A stretch of DNA of 64,000 nucleotides from Falciphora oryzae (GCA_000733355.1 JNVV01000026.1:200052-264051), one strand, 5' to 3'. Counted from the first letter of the stretch, positions 24,173-37,396 are shown. The notes: generated by a model from the sequence alone, not told the origin. Made by a program: numbers and translations.

Positions 24173-26404
24173 AGAAAGTGATCTATCGGTGTATCATTGT
24201 GTATCAGCTTTCTTGGTGCGAACTTGATACCCCCTTCTGAATACAAAATGATATCACAACACGCATACAAGCCGTGTCATTGTCCTTGGTGATACCACGT
24301 TTGAATCGGCCTCAACTCGCAAGTCTGGCCGCATATGTCATAGCCTAGCCCGTCGGCGTCTAGAAGGGTTTTGCCTGCCTGCCTGCTTGCTTTGTCTTCG
24401 CTTTCTCTGCCCTTTCGGCCCAGTGAGGGAGGGAGGTGCTAATGCCGTCGTCTGTTCTTTTTCCCCGGTCCTATTGCGATCCGTCACTTTTTTTTTTTTT
24501 TTTTTTTTTTTTTGGTCGGTTCGCTAGGGCAACCGCGGGGTGTGGGGGAGCAGAAACTGAGAAAAGCCTGGGCTGCTTGCCGATCTCAACAACTCTGCAT
24601 GCGTCTTTTGGTTGCTGCTCGAGGTGGTGTCCCCGGAGACGGCAGGACACTAGGGCGTGACACTAGGGCAGCATGGGCCGTGTGATGGCGGTCGTCACAC
24701 ATCGTAGGACCCCTTGGGGGAGCCGCAGCCCGTCCGACAGCACGGGCACAGCAACCGGGCTAGAGCCCCAGCCTGCCGCGCTACGGGGGAGCCGACGCTA
24801 GTCGACGCACGCAACCAAAGAGGCTAAGAAGGAAGCCCACCCTTTGTCATTTGGGGGGAAGTTGAGATGGGCTTCTTTTTTTTTTCTTTTTTTTTTCTTT
24901 TTTTTTTTCTTTGCTTCTTTTTGCCCTTTCATCGCAATCCCGCGTCCGCGCTCGGGGGACGAGGCGCCTGACGCCAGACACGCCGAAGACGCAATCGTGT
25001 CAATCCAATCGGCTTTGGATCGCCGATTTCTCAATAATTCTCCTTTCTTCCTTTCCTTGCATTTTTCTCCCCGGTCTTTCTCTCGGGCCTTTCTTTGCTT
25101 CTTCTTTTTTTTTTTTTTTTTTTTATCCCCTCCACAAGCCTCGTCTAAACCTTCTGTCCACCTCCCCCCTCCCTCCCCTGATCGTGTGTGCACATCAGAA
25201 GTGGCGCTTTTAAAGCTGCGCCGGCTTGTCTCGCCATCTTCCTTCTTCGCTTCTGCCTCTTTGTTCGTTTTTTTATTTTTATTTTATTTTATTTTTTTTT
25301 CTTCTCCTTCCTTGCATGTTGTCAAGCGCGACGCCTCCCATCGCACTAGAGACAAGGCCCTGCATATGACGAACTAGCCAGGTAGTCAACCGGAGCGCGA
25401 TGCCATGCTATGATGCATTGCACCACAGCTGCTAGTCAACCCCGGGCCCAGGAAACCTGACGGACGGACGGTGCCAGCGTCAGAGGCCGCGATGATCTGT
25501 TCGTAAAATGACAGACAGATGGGCGGACCCGCGGTCAAAGCAACCACTAGACAGAAGCTTGCCTGCCGCCACCCTGCGTCGGACTCGGCCCGAGAAGCTT
25601 TTCTCTTTTCGTTACCGTCCCTTTGTTGCACGCCCCGTCCTTCTTTTCTGCCTTCCGTGGGGAAAGCCACCGAGTATCTGACCGGCCACACTGCGCACGT
25701 GAGCACCGTACCATGCGAGTTGTCGGTAGGCACCTGCCCATCGTCAAACAATGGACTGGGAAAAGGCGGCGGCGGTTTACTTTGTTCGTTTAGCGGCCGG
25801 CATTGGACGTTCCCAGCCTCCTTGCCGTCGTCGGCCGCTGGCCGTTCGGGAGACTTGGTTAGATGCACGGCATAAGTGCGTACCTAGGCAGTGAGCACGC
25901 AATGGATTATGGTCTAGGGAGGAAGAGTGTGACCCTGTGAAATGTGCCGGCTCCATGGTCCGGCACCATAAGCCAAGAGCTTCTTTTTCCTATGGAAGCC
26001 AACTAGTTCCTGTTCCTCCAGACAGCTATTTAACAGATTCCCAGCAAAAGGGGAAGAAAAAGCCAATATCGCCCCCAAGCACCCCCAAAGGTCCCAAACG
26101 TGGCAAACCAGATTCTGCTGGGACTCGTTCGTTTTTGCGTTTCTCGAAACATATAATAGTACAAATTTGACTCCATGCCACGCACCATCGCCAGATCAAG
26201 CATAAAGCAGAAAAAAAAGTAGTCGTAAAACAGTCCCCGTAGATCGCGCCGGCCGTCGTCATCGATCGATCGTCCTGTAGGGTGCGTCGTTTGAACCCAT
26301 CGGGCAGACAATGCCAAAGAGATGCAAAGGGAGTCAGAGAGATGGAGACAAGGGAGAAGAGGCGGGACAACATCAAACGCCAAAGTCAGAGGAAACCTCA
26401 GAGT
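23244..26404. other. Intergenic, pyrimidine-rich, homopolymers
   Basis: This is the convergent interval between the Uds1-family gene and the histone-chaperone gene. The first 500 bases are T/C-rich and suit a 3' UTR. Further on are A32 at 24139-24170, T26 at 24488-24513, a broken T-rich tract at 24873-24912 and T20 at 25105-25124. No coding region is supported. A CCTAGG palindrome sits at 25883-25888. Confidence 0.6.
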
Positions 26405-28231
26405 TCAGGCCTCGGCCGGGACAGCATCCTCAACGCGCGCCTTCTTCGAGCTCGAGTCGTCAGAGGCTTCTGGCTCCGCGTCGGTCTCGTCTAGCTTGCG
26501 CTTGCCGTTGCTCTTTCCGTTGGCACCCTCGGCGGCTGGCTTCTTCTCCTCGGTGGCCGGCGCCTTCTTTTTGCGCACCAGCCCCGAGAGGTCCTTGGCG
26601 TTCTTGGTCGCCTCCTGGACGCGAGCCTCGACCTGGCCGGGGGTCTCGCCGAGGGCGGCTCCGAGGATGCCGCCAAGCGGGTTGTCCTTGCCCAAGAGCT
26701 TCTCGACGTCCATAGGCATGGCGCGAAGATCCACAAGCTACACAATCATGTCAGTATTTCCCTCTACTGTGACACGAGGCTTCCCGTCAGCGTTACTTAC
26801 TCGTTGCTCCATGTCGGCAATAATCTCCTTGGTGTTGGTGATCTCCTTCCTCGTCACGTCGTTGTCGTCAGGCGAGTGGTTCATAGCTAGCTCAACCTCC
26901 TGGTTCTGCAGCTTCAGCTTGGTGCTCGCGATGGCTGCCTCGAGCTCCGTAGCGGCCTCGTCGCGCAGGGACTGGTCCACGTGCTGCACGCCTTCAGACT
27001 GGTCGTCGTCGGTGGCGACGACGGACGCGAACTCGAGCGCCAGCGAGAGCTTGAAGTGAGCCTCGGCGATCAGCTCGTGCTCTTGCGGGTACAGGTCCTT
27101 CTTGTACGCCAGGGACTTGCGCGAGTCCGGGATGGCGTCCTTGAAGCTGTCGGCAGGAAAAAAAAAAAAAAGGGGCTACGCGTTAGACACGGCCAAGAAC
27201 AACAGCCACACGGCAGAAAGGGGGCAGAGAGCGGGTATTTCAAACATACCGCTCGCCCTCCAGGGATATCTCTGCCAGTAGGTCGTGGGTGTCGGCCAGG
27301 CGCTCCTTGACGTGCCGCAGCGAGGGTGCGTCTCCCTCGGCCTTCTCCTTGCCTTTTGCCTCGGAGGACTCCTCCTCGAGCTCCTTTAGCTGCTTCTCAT
27401 ACAGGACCCTGGCCATCTCGAGAATCTCGAAGGCCGTGCCGAGGTCATCCTCATCCTCTTCTTCCTGCTCCTCGCCTTCGGCGCCCTGTCGTCTGACAGT
27501 CAGCTATCGATCTTAGGTATTTGTTTGGATTCATCACTAACCTCTTCCTCCTCCTCGTCCGAGTCCACCAGGTTCTCGTCGCCCTCGAACTGGAAGAGGG
27601 GCTTCTTAGCCCGAACAGCGTCCTCCTTGGCGCCACCCGCCTCCGCCGCGGCTATGGCGACACCCTCCTCGGTGATGCGCTCAGCCGGCGTCGGCTCCTC
27701 AGGCTTGGCCTCAGAGGACTCCCCGTCGGCCTTCTTTGGCTTGGCTGCTTTCTTGGGAGCGGGCTTCGCCTTCTTCGCGTCGGGCGCCTTGTTGCCAAAG
27801 ACGTCGCTCTTGGACTGGCCGACCTTGAGGAGGGCGCGGCCGTAGAGGAAGCAGATCTCGGCGTTCTTGGGGCTCATCTCGCCGTTCATCTCGGACTGCA
27901 TCTCGGCGGCCTGGGAGAAGAGCTCGGCGGCGTCCTCGTAGTTCTTGTGCACGTACAGCGCCGTCGCCTTGGCCGTTAGGTCGGCGAGCGACACCCTAAG
28001 CGACTTGTCGACCTGCTCCGGGTCCAGCGCGGGCGTCGTGGCGCCCGTTCCGGGGCCGGGGGTGCCGCCGGCGCTCACGGTGGTCGAGGCGACGGCCGCC
28101 GCGGCCGCGGAGAGGGCGGCCACGGCGGGAGGGACGGCGGGCGCATCGGCACTGGCTTCGACGACGGGCGCGGCGGCCTCGGCGGCGACGGCGACGGGAG
28201 GGTTGGCCTCGGCCGGGATGTCGTCGGCCAT
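26405..28231 (-). CDS. NASP/Hif1/Sim3-family histone chaperone
   Basis: Four exons on the minus strand: 28231-27542, 27485-27250, 27146-26801 and 26737-26405, for 534 residues. The Ala-rich N-terminus is followed by a TPR at about residues 83-145 (LTAKATALYVHKNYEDAAEL). Next comes a Lys/Ala/Pro-rich stretch, then a strongly acidic block (residues about 222-245) that the first intron splits. A second helical region holds the SHNi-TPR (DLYPQEHELIAEAHFKLSLA). The tail ends in two basic clusters, KRKLDE and KKARVED, that look like a bipartite nuclear signal. This order (interrupted TPR with acidic insert, basic tail) is that of NASP, Hif1 and Sim3, which bind H3-H4 and take part in nucleosome assembly and CENP-A loading. 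An upstream in-frame extension exists, but the ATG at 28231 fits the family better. The second intron carries an A14 run. Confidence 0.88.
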
Positions 28232-28836
28232 TGTGGCAATTGGGAGACGGGGTGGGCTATCTGGATGAATGTTTTGTTTGGTCTGTGTTATGTGACGTAG
28301 TTGGCGGGCAACCAGGCGAGTAGGTCGTGGCTGCGTCAACGTCGACTATATTCGAGTTGCCGGCCTAGGCTGCCAATTAAATGGTCTGTAGTTGGTAGTA
28401 GGGAGTAAGGAGAGGGGAAGATGGATGGGCAAAAAAATGATGCGGTAGTGAGCTGTCGTTTGCTTTTCGGGTGGCCACATGGATTGCGCCGGGTTGCCCA
28501 GGCAGTCGCACGACAAGGGACGACTCTGGGCGGGAGCTCGAGCTTCCCCAGCGACGGACTCGACGGGGAGCTCCATGACGCGACACTGTAATCACTCCAC
28601 CCTGCGCTTTACTGAGCACCAGCGCGTGATCGCGTTGGAGCGCAGGTGGGCCATGCAGCACGTGCTTTTAGTGCTGAATGGTCTGGGGAGGGCGGCAATT
28701 GGCTTCACCTACAGGCGGGTTCCTCAGCCACATGCATCAATCGTCATGCAAGTCATTCTCAATTGACCCCCTTTCTGGATACAGAACATTCACACGGCCA
28801 CCGTTGGAATACAGAACAATTGGCAGGACAAACACC
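28232..28836. other. Intergenic (histone chaperone 5' side to ICL 3' end)
   Basis: Both neighbours are on the minus strand. The interval should hold the promoter of the NASP-like gene and the terminator of isocitrate lyase. I see no coding region. Confidence 0.6.
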
Positions 28837-30789
28837 TCAGTGGAACTGGTCCTCGGTCACGCCCTTGCCCATAGCCGCGGTGCTGCTGACGCCGCCCGTG
28901 ACCATCTTCTGCAGCTCGTCCACGTACGTCGCGCCGCTCCATTTCTGGTGCTTGACCACGTCGACGCCCAGCTCCATCTCGGGCTCCTGCACGAGCTCGC
29001 CGTACGCCCGCATGCCCACCTCTGAGTAGGCCCGCGCGAACCGGTCGCTGATCAGCGCCGTCGTGTGCAGGCCCGCCAGCGTGATGAACTGCCAGCAGTA
29101 GCCCAGCGACGCCAGCCGCCGGATGTACGTCTCCTGCTCGTCCCGCGGCATGGCCGTCTTCCAGTTGAAGGACGGCGAGAGGTTGTACGCAAGTCTGTTT
29201 TTGTGAGAGCAACCATTAGTATGTGCCTGCTTGTCTCTTGTTGTATAAGCGCGCAAAGACAAGACTCACTTCTGCTCAGGCCACACAGCGTGCACACCGT
29301 CAGCAAACTCCTTCGCCTGCTTAAAGTCGGGCAGCTTGCTCTCCATCCAGATGGCGTCAGCGTACGGCGCGTACGCGACGGCCCGGTTGATGGCGCAGTC
29401 GCAGCCGCCCTGCAGCCGGAAGTAGCCCTCGCGCGTGCGGGGGGCGTCCCAGTCGAAGAAGATTTCTCCCGCCCCCATCTCGCGCGCGATCGCCCGCGCC
29501 TCGGCATTCCCTTTCCCCTTGGCCGCCTTGCGGTACTGCTGCTCCTGCGAGCTCTTGCCCTTGGCCCGCAGTGCGTCGGCGACCGCGTCGTCGAAGCGCT
29601 TGAGTCCGGCCTTGGACAGCCACTCGTCCTCGATGGCCTGCAGCTGGTCGCCCGTCTTGCCGGCCCGCTCGCCCGCCGCCATGAGGTCGCTCAGCGGCTG
29701 CAGCTGAGGGTTGGTCGTGCCCAGGATGAAGGCGTGGTCGCGCGGGTCGATGTTGGTCGAGATCAGCGTGGCCGCTTCGGCATCCGTCCTGGCGATGGCG
29801 AGGAGGTTGACGCCTGTTTGTTTGGGCTCCCTTGATGTCAGAACACAGAGAAAAAAAAAACAAGAGAATGAGCTGCAGGAAGCAGATAAATATACCCATG
29901 ATATCGGCCTGCGCCCGGATGGCGACAAGGCGGTTGATGTGTTCGCTGATGGGCACCAGGACCTTTCCGGCCATGTGGCCGCACTTCTTGGTCCCGGGTG
30001 CCTGGTCCTCGATGTGGATGCCGGCGGCGCCCTTCTCGATGAAGAGCTTGGTCAGCTTCATGACGGCCGTCAGCCCGCCGTGGCCCGTGTCGGCGTCGGC
30101 CACGATGGGCCGCAGGTAGTCGATGTTGGCCATCTTGGCCCGCTGCGACCTGGGCACCGACAGCCGCTCGCTCCGCTGCTTGCGGTCGTGGAAGAGCTGC
30201 GCCATGAACAGGTGCGCCACCTTGTTCGGGACCGTCGTCTGTGGGTTGTTTACAGAGGGTCAGTCCGAGGTTTGAACGAGATGTGGGGAAAATGGTCTCT
30301 GTCGCATTCTCCGGGGCTTACTCACATAGGGGTAATCTGCCAGATCCGGACCGGGCTCGTCAGACGCGGACGCGGTCGAGGACGACTGCCACCCGGAGAC
30401 GTAGACGGTGTCCAGGTACTTCGCCATCTGGGTCACCATGGTCGGCTCCAGACAACCGTAGGTGTAGCTAGCATCTCGGTTCTGCGCGGCGAGCACGTGT
30501 GTAAGTCAATTGAGTCACTCTAGCTACGCCGGCCGGAGAGACAACAGCAGACACGCACCTTGAACCGACCCTCGAGGATCTTCCACAGCTTCTTGGCCTG
30601 GGCGTTGCTGGCGTAGTCGACCTTGAGGTTCCCCCGCTTGGACACGATCTGCTCGGCCGTGAAGGGCCTCTTGGTGTGCCTCCAGCGCGGGTCGCTCCAC
30701 CACTTCTTGACCTCGGCCACCTCGCGGGCAAAGATGTCGTCCTCCTGGCTCGGGTCCACCGAGGGGTTCACCATGTTCTTGGACGCCAT
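28837..30789 (-). CDS. ICL1: Isocitrate lyase
   Basis: Five exons: 30789-30559, 30481-30326, 30238-29896, 29813-29270 and 29194-28837, for 543 residues, the usual fungal length. The introns are 77, 87, 82 and 75 bp. The enzyme splits isocitrate into succinate and glyoxylate, the first step of the glyoxylate cycle. It lets fungi grow on fatty acids, acetate or other C2 sources. The active-site signature KKCGH is at residues 213-217 with the catalytic Cys at 215. The TGHGG and [21 protein letters not shown] blocks are intact. The start is placed at MASKNMVNP; another ATG lies four codons upstream in frame (MATKMASK). The C-terminus ends EDQFH, so there is no classical SKL peroxisomal signal, as in several filamentous fungi. 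Neutral trehalase is the next gene upstream. Confidence 0.96.
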
Positions 30790-32764
30790 CTTGGTGGCCA
30801 ATTAGGGCGTGGAAGTATAGATGGAAACTGTGGACGGGCAGGGATGCTTTCAATGTTTGTTCCCGGGGGCGTCAAGGGAGGGCAAGCTTGGGATTGGCAG
30901 GTTAGGGAGACGGAGAAGGAGAAAAGAAAATCTTTAGTGACAAGATAATTTTCCAGAACAAAGAAATGGAAGCAAGAAAAAAAGAAGAACGAGGAAAAGA
31001 AACCAAGACGAAAAGAAAAAAAAGAGTCAGACACTAATCTAGATACGGGAGGGTTTGAGCTCGGGTTGTGAGTGTACCTAGGCCGACTTCATGCCGGTCG
31101 CAAGCCGCACCTTGTAGCTTGTGACGACGGCCGGCTTACAAGCTCCCCTCCTCCTTACCCCGGGTCAGCCAAGCGGCACCGCCCCCAGGAACGTTTCCTC
31201 GGGAAGGGGAAAGGAGGGGAGGGGGGCCACCCGACACTTGGGTCTTGGGGTCTGGAAGCTCATCGGAAGACATCGGGCTAGCGGCTGTTTCGTCTCGGCC
31301 TTGTTCTCTTTTTCGCCGTTCACTCGCTCAGCTGGATGGATGGAGCCGTCCGCTTTTCACCGAAGCTGAGGTACTAGGTACCTTTCACGTAGGTAGCCCC
31401 GGGCAGCAAAGCAACTGACAGCCTCGGGTGTGGTGGGGCTTGGCTCTCTTGGTAATGCAAACTCAATTGTGCCTGGTATCCTTGTGATGGAAGCTGGAGA
31501 AATAGCAGTAAAAAGCCATACTGGCCCAACTGCTAGCGCAGACCTGGCATATCGCTAACAATGCATCGAGGGATGGAGCGGGACTGGCCCTGAGTGGTAG
31601 GTGGGCTGTGCCCGCCGTTCCACGGATGCCACTTCCATGCCGCGGCGTGGCGGGATTGACATTCCAAGTCTTGTCTCGGCTTAAGGGGAAGCTACTCTGG
31701 GCCCTGGTTCGCCAGGCCGATCAGCCTCACGCAACGCACATTTTGCCGTCATCCCGCCTTGTCCAGGTACTTTGGTGCTTGCCCTGGAAATCCCATCCCA
31801 TATTACCGAACGCCGGTTTCGCCCCGAGCATTTCATCTGTGCGGTTTTTGCTTGCTCGCGTGCCCACGCTGCCTGGCCGATTCCCCATGCCGCCGCAAAA
31901 GGGGCATACATCGAGGTCGTTCAACACCTTCAAGATATCCCCTTAGTTGCTCGTATAACCCATCCCTTCCTCGGCGACGGCCTCGATGCCCTTTTCTCCC
32001 AGTCAATGGCAGCTCGCGGATACCTACGGCAGACGTCACATTGGGCGGCATGTGAAAGCTTGCCCTGCGTCATACAAACGCAGCTGCGGCGCGGAAAGAG
32101 GTGCACGAGCATGTGCCGGTCATACGGCTGCTTTACCCCACACCAGGGGACCCCCGCCAATGACAGTTTGGCCCTGCTGCCGAATTGGGCAATCCCATTG
32201 CCTCGGTCAACCTCATTGTGTCTGGTCTGTCCGTATTGCAGCGCCTGTTTCGTCACATGCGGCCCAGCAAAAGTACCAGGCCGAGCCAGGGAAACGGGAG
32301 GGGTACAAGTAATCACCAGGCCCTGTGCCGCCGTGGGCGTTGTCACAAGGTTAGATATTCATATTAAAATATAGCATGGCCTGGCTCGGTTCTATCTAGG
32401 CTGGCGGCAGGCCCTGAGCTGCTGCATGATACCAAAGCCGCGTTCCAAGCCCCTGTGTCTGCTCCTCGGCCACTGAACAACTTGGCCGGGGTCAAAAATA
32501 AATGACAAAAAAGGGTAACTAACTCCTCTCCTGCCTCACTTCTAAGCCATTCCCGTCAAACCAATCGCCATGATGCGCCCTCCGCGAAATGCGTGTGAAC
32601 CAGCGAAAGACACGGACAATCTGTTCCGTGCCATGCTTTTGAGGAAAAGAAGAACCAAGTGAAAAGGACTCAGGTAGATGGGGGAATAAAGCAACAAACA
32701 CACAAAACACATGGTGATGGGGTTTCAGGGCTTCGTATCCCTTGAGTCGACAAGATCTCGTCCT
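30790..32764. other. Upstream region of isocitrate lyase
   Basis: Nearly 2 kb without a supported gene, between the ICL start and the trehalase stop. The first 250 bases are purine-rich on the plus strand (pyrimidine-rich on the ICL sense strand), as is common just upstream of fungal start codons. A CCTAGG palindrome is at 31077-31082. Carbon-source control would be expected here, but I did not find a binding site I can defend. Confidence 0.55.
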
Positions 32765-35418
32765 CTACTCCATATCCGCAAGAGCCCGGTTGCGGTTGTC
32801 CTCGACGGCCTTGATGAAGGTGTCATAGGGTGTGAGTGTGCCGAGGGCGCGACGCATGTGGGCGTTGATGATCTGGAGACCGTAGATGTAGCTGGCATTG
32901 ACCCAGCCGAATCTGACAAGCGCAATAACACGTCAGTAACAAACCATGGCGAGGAAAAGCAATCAACAAAACGCAATACTAACCCTTCCTTGGCAACGCC
33001 CTTGAAGTCCAGGCCCTGGTTGCCGTACTCAGCGTCGACGCGGTGCGGGTCGACCGGCCGGGTCACGTCGTACTTCTCCACCACCACGCCGTTGAAGTCG
33101 CTGAAGGCCTTGGTAATCATGAAGAGCCACTTGTACGCAAGCCGCTCGGCCTCCTCGGTGAAGCTGTAGCGGTACAGTCCGGTCCACGCGAGCATTTGCT
33201 GCGGAGCCCAGCCGTAGGGGTAATCCCATTGCCGGTTGGGCCGCTCCAGTCCTATCTGGCCGCGAGACTCCTCCGTGCCGGACAGCAGGCCGCCATACGC
33301 CTCAAACTTGGGCAGCGCCTTGGTCACCATGAGCGCCGCCTGCTTCGGGCTGGCCACGCCTGCCCACAGGGCCCAGAAGGTTGTGCAACTCTCGTACGTA
33401 CACTGCTGGCGCGTAACCGTGTCGTAGTCGAAGTACATGCCCTCCTTCTCGTTCCAAAGGTACTTGTCGATGGCGAGCTTGCGCCGCTTCGACCGCCGGT
33501 CCCAGATGGCCGACGACTCCACCTGGCCCGGTTGAAGGGTTCCGACGCAGTACTCGGCGGGGATCACGAGCTTGTCCCCGAAGACGGTGCGGATGGTCCG
33601 TGCGATGTCGGTCTCGTATTTGAAAAGCAGCGTGTTGAGATCCACGGTGGCCAGGTTGGCGCACACACGCTCAAAGCGGTACGTGGTGTCGTGACCCGAC
33701 TCGCGCACGGCGCGGTCGTGCATGAAGTACTCGTCAAGCTCGGGCTCCTTGATGCGGCCCTTGTTGTACGCATCGACGAATTCCTCAAAGGTCACGCCGT
33801 GCTTCTCGGCATACGGCTCCAGAATGTGCACAAAGTGGTCAGCCTCCGTCTCAGGCGGCACTCCAAGACCCTCGGGCCGGTACCGCGACAGGCCCGTGAC
33901 GGGGTCCAGGCGCGGATCGGCAACCCAGACGCTGTGGTACTCCTTGATGGCAGCCAGGATGGCGGTGCGGAGGAACTCGATCGCGTCGGGCTCGTGCTTG
34001 ATCTTGTCGTAGACGCGCAGGGCCATGTCGGTGAGGAAGGGTGGCTGGGATCGGCAGAGGTAGTAGGAGCGCGTGGCGTTCAGGACCTTTCCGTAGTGCT
34101 TGATGCAGAAGCAGAAGTTGAGCACCATGGACTTGGCCAGGTGAACCTTGTCATTGACCAGGAGGCCGAGAGACTCCATGTAGCTGTCCCAGCCGTACAG
34201 CTCGTTGAAGCGACCACCGGGCACGACGAAAGGGCGACCGGACAGGACGGTCTCACCCGTCTTCGGGTCGACCGTCTCCTCCATGTCGACGGCCAGGAGG
34301 CCGGGCTTGGCGTTCATGTCGCGCACGATCTCGGGGGTGATCTTCTCGGGAAGAAGCTGCACATCGAGCCGGATCTCGGGCCGTTGCTCGGCCAGCTTGG
34401 TGTAGTAGTCGAACTGCTCGGGGGCGCCCCTGGGGACGTAGATGCGAGGACGCGGGTCATCGGTCCAGTCCTTGGGGTCTCGGGCGGCAATTTCGATGCT
34501 GGAGGCGTCGATGCGGCGGGTCAGGGCGTCCCAGAAGTGATCGCGGATCAGCCTCGACAGGCGGTTGACGGGATTCTCGTTGAGGCGTGCCTCGTCCAGG
34601 ATGACCTGCTTCCGGCCGTACTCCTTGGCAAGAGAAAGCTCCTGGAGCAGGTTAGACAGCATATAGGTTCCACGGATGTCGAAGCGGTTGTGGCCGTTGG
34701 AAGCCGCGGTTCGCAGAGTCAGGACCTGAGTGGATGCAGACGGGCCACGGTCAGTCGCTATGCTATACACCTCCACAAGACACGAGACTAGCTAGACATG
34801 TGGCACCAGGCGCGGCGTGGCGGGTGGGGCGACATGCAGTGAACCGGAGGGAAGGGGCTGGGCGCAGGCAATGTCATACCTTGGGACCATTGTCCTCGAT
34901 GGTGATTTGCATGTTGCCATCAGTGTCCTCCTGTGACTGCAAGCTCTCGAGGGTCGGCTCCACTTGGATCAGGAACCGGCGGTTGGTGCTGGACTCGTCT
35001 GAGGTGGCGGTTAGTGCGACGGTTAGGAGATTTCAGAGTAGAGGGGAGAGCGTTGAAGAGGCAGAGTATAGACGAATAAGGCTAGGATGGATGAGATGAT
35101 GGCTAGGCGCTTACCGTGGCTGCCTCGTCGGAAAGGCTCCTTCAGGCCCAGACGCTCCATCTGCTTCATCAAGCCATTCTGTGCCACGGGTGATAGGGTT
35201 AGTCATGACGCGTGAGCAGAGCCGGCATGGCGACAAATGCGCACCTGGGAGTAGGTTCGGGTCCTCGGGCCGCTCCGCAGGTTGACGTGGCGCTCGTCGG
35301 AGGTGTAGTACGTCTTTGCGTCGTCAAAGACATTGTGGTCATCCATCGAGCCGCGGGAGCGAGCGCCAGCCTGCGGTTGCGAGCCCATGGCCGAAGAGAG
35401 CGGGGTCTGGTTGGGCAT
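32765..35418 (-). CDS. NTH1: Neutral trehalase (GH37)
   Basis: Five exons: 35418-35245, 35178-35115, 34998-34880, 34725-32984 and 32912-32765, for 748 residues. It hydrolyses cytosolic trehalose to two glucose. Both GH37 signatures are present: [14 protein letters not shown] at residues 288-301 and [10 protein letters not shown] at 618-627. The N-terminal regulatory part is complete. RRGS at 75-78 is a cAMP-dependent kinase site, and [12 protein letters not shown] at 104-115 is the EF-hand-like calcium loop known from neutral trehalases. The enzyme is therefore likely activated by phosphorylation and calcium, as in yeast Nth1. The regulatory region is split over three small exons and the catalytic domain is almost all in one. 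The start is the first ATG giving a typical N-terminus; the frame stays open further upstream to 35634. Confidence 0.95.
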
Positions 35419-37396
35419 GTCGTCGGCAGGCCGAGGCCAGCAAGACTGTACGACTTGTCGGTCAATTGTCTTTGTCGTTCTTGGTGGTGGAGTTGAAGAT
35501 GGTGGGGGTTTCAAGCTAGACGAGCTGGGGTGGTATCGAGCAGCACAAAGGAAGCCAAGGGTCCGCGTTCCGTTGATCGGAGGTAGGTGAGTGGCGGGTC
35601 TTCGGTCTCTTTCAGTCTTGATGTCTTCGCCCACAGGTTCAGGTCTGAAGATGGAAAGCGATTGATAGTTGAAATCAGAGGAGAGGAAGCGATTCCAGGA
35701 TCAGGAAAGATACCAGGCTATAGATACCGATGGATAGAGCAGATTGCTGCAAACTGTCGGGGTCGTGCAAGGGATTTGGAAGTGGAGGGCTCTAATGTAA
35801 CGGCGGATCTGAAGATTTGCAGGGAGCGCTGGACTGGAAATTGAATTGTGAGCCCCAATCAATAGCTGGTCCTCAACGATTCCCGCTTGTGGAAGCGTGG
35901 GAGTGCGTGCGCGGGAGGTGTCACCCAGGCCAGGGGGAGCTTCCGGCAGCGGAGTTGCCAAATGAACCTCAGTGATTAACCAATTCGGGCTAGGGCGCAT
36001 GGGGGCTCTGGTGTTTGCCTGTGCTCAGCCGGGAGAAGGAGGCATGGGGGCACAGGGATTGGCGGTCACGCGGGCAGAAGAAAATGAAGGAGAGACGGGA
36101 GTGCGGAAAGAAGAGATGTAAAAAAGCACCGTACACAGCTGCCATGCGAGGGAAGTGGCGTTTGGATAGACGGCAGTTTTTTCTTTCCTCTACAGATTCG
36201 CCTCCGTGACAAAGCTGATATGACAGCATGAAGTCAGAGGCCCAGTGCCAGTACTCCACCGCCTTTTTGGTGGACTGGTTCCAGTTCTTGCTCTGACTGG
36301 GACTGCGATGGAGAAACCCCTTCCCGTACCCCCACATGCCTCGCTTTTCGCTGTAACTGGAGCACGGCTGCTGCACTGGCACTGGCTACGGGCTCAACAT
36401 CGCGCCTGCGAGCAATATAGTTTGTATAACGCAGTGCATGTCTGACCCGTTACTGTGGAGGGTCCTCCCCGGCTCCTGCGGCGTGTATCACTGGCGTCAA
36501 AGTGGAGGCTGCCTGGTCCTCAGCACCAGCAGCATGTACGTAATACTAGCAGGTCGGATGGTAGGTATGTAGACTGGGTGGCATCTCCCGCGCAGCACAA
36601 ACACTGATCGCTGTGCAGCGAGTGTACCCCAAGCCGAGACAGGCTCAACAACCACAGAGCACAGACTAAACGAGCGGCGGCTTTCGGCCCTCCAATGGCT
36701 GGCCAAGACGGATGGCCTACCCCGCGCGCTTGGGTGTTAGCTCTCGTGGTAGGCGTTGCAGCACGTTTGTCTCTGTCTGGAAGTGGTGTCCACGACAGGG
36801 CTGTTCGTCGTGTCTTCACTGGCGGGATGCAAGACAGCTGAGCAGCCCCAAATCAGATTGATTCAATTGCTCCAACTTGCGCTCTGCACTGGGCATGATG
36901 ACGTATCCATTGCCAAGCAGGCAAAATCTCATGAAACCTTCAGTAGTGGCCGGCACCTGGTCGCAGGGATTCTGTTCTCTTATCTGCCCCGGCTGTTGTC
37001 TCTTGTCTTCGATTTTAACTGCGCTGCGTGACGCCGGCTCGCGTCAACTGCTCGTCGGTCGCCTCTGGGCTGTCTTGAAACGCCAGAACAAGAAGCCCAG
37101 AAGCGGTAGCATCGGCGCACATAGACTCTGATCATCTCGCACCCGCACGAGCGTCGTGTCGCCCAAGCTCGGTCCCGCGAGTCGTGCAGCAAACACATTC
37201 TGTGTCGCGACCTGGCACAGCTGCCTGACCACCAATCGCCAAACCTCAACTCCAAGACTCCCGAGGTCCCTAGACCATGCATCTACATTCTCTGCCCACA
37301 TAACCAGAGTGGCCGGCCTCCTCGCCCTGTCTCGCGGCTCTGCGAGTCTTCTCCCCGGACTGGCCTGGACTGGACTCCCACCACCCATCATCCATC
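35419..37396. other. Divergent promoter region
   Basis: About 2 kb between the divergently read trehalase and cotransporter genes. No open frame here has a recognisable product. It should contain both promoters. A single AGGGG stress-element-like pentamer occurs at about 35933, too little to claim regulation. Confidence 0.55.

Noticed and set aside
33043..34791. 582-codon plus-strand open frame
   Set aside because: It lies exactly antisense to the catalytic exon of neutral trehalase, whose identity is certain. It is a codon-bias mirror frame.
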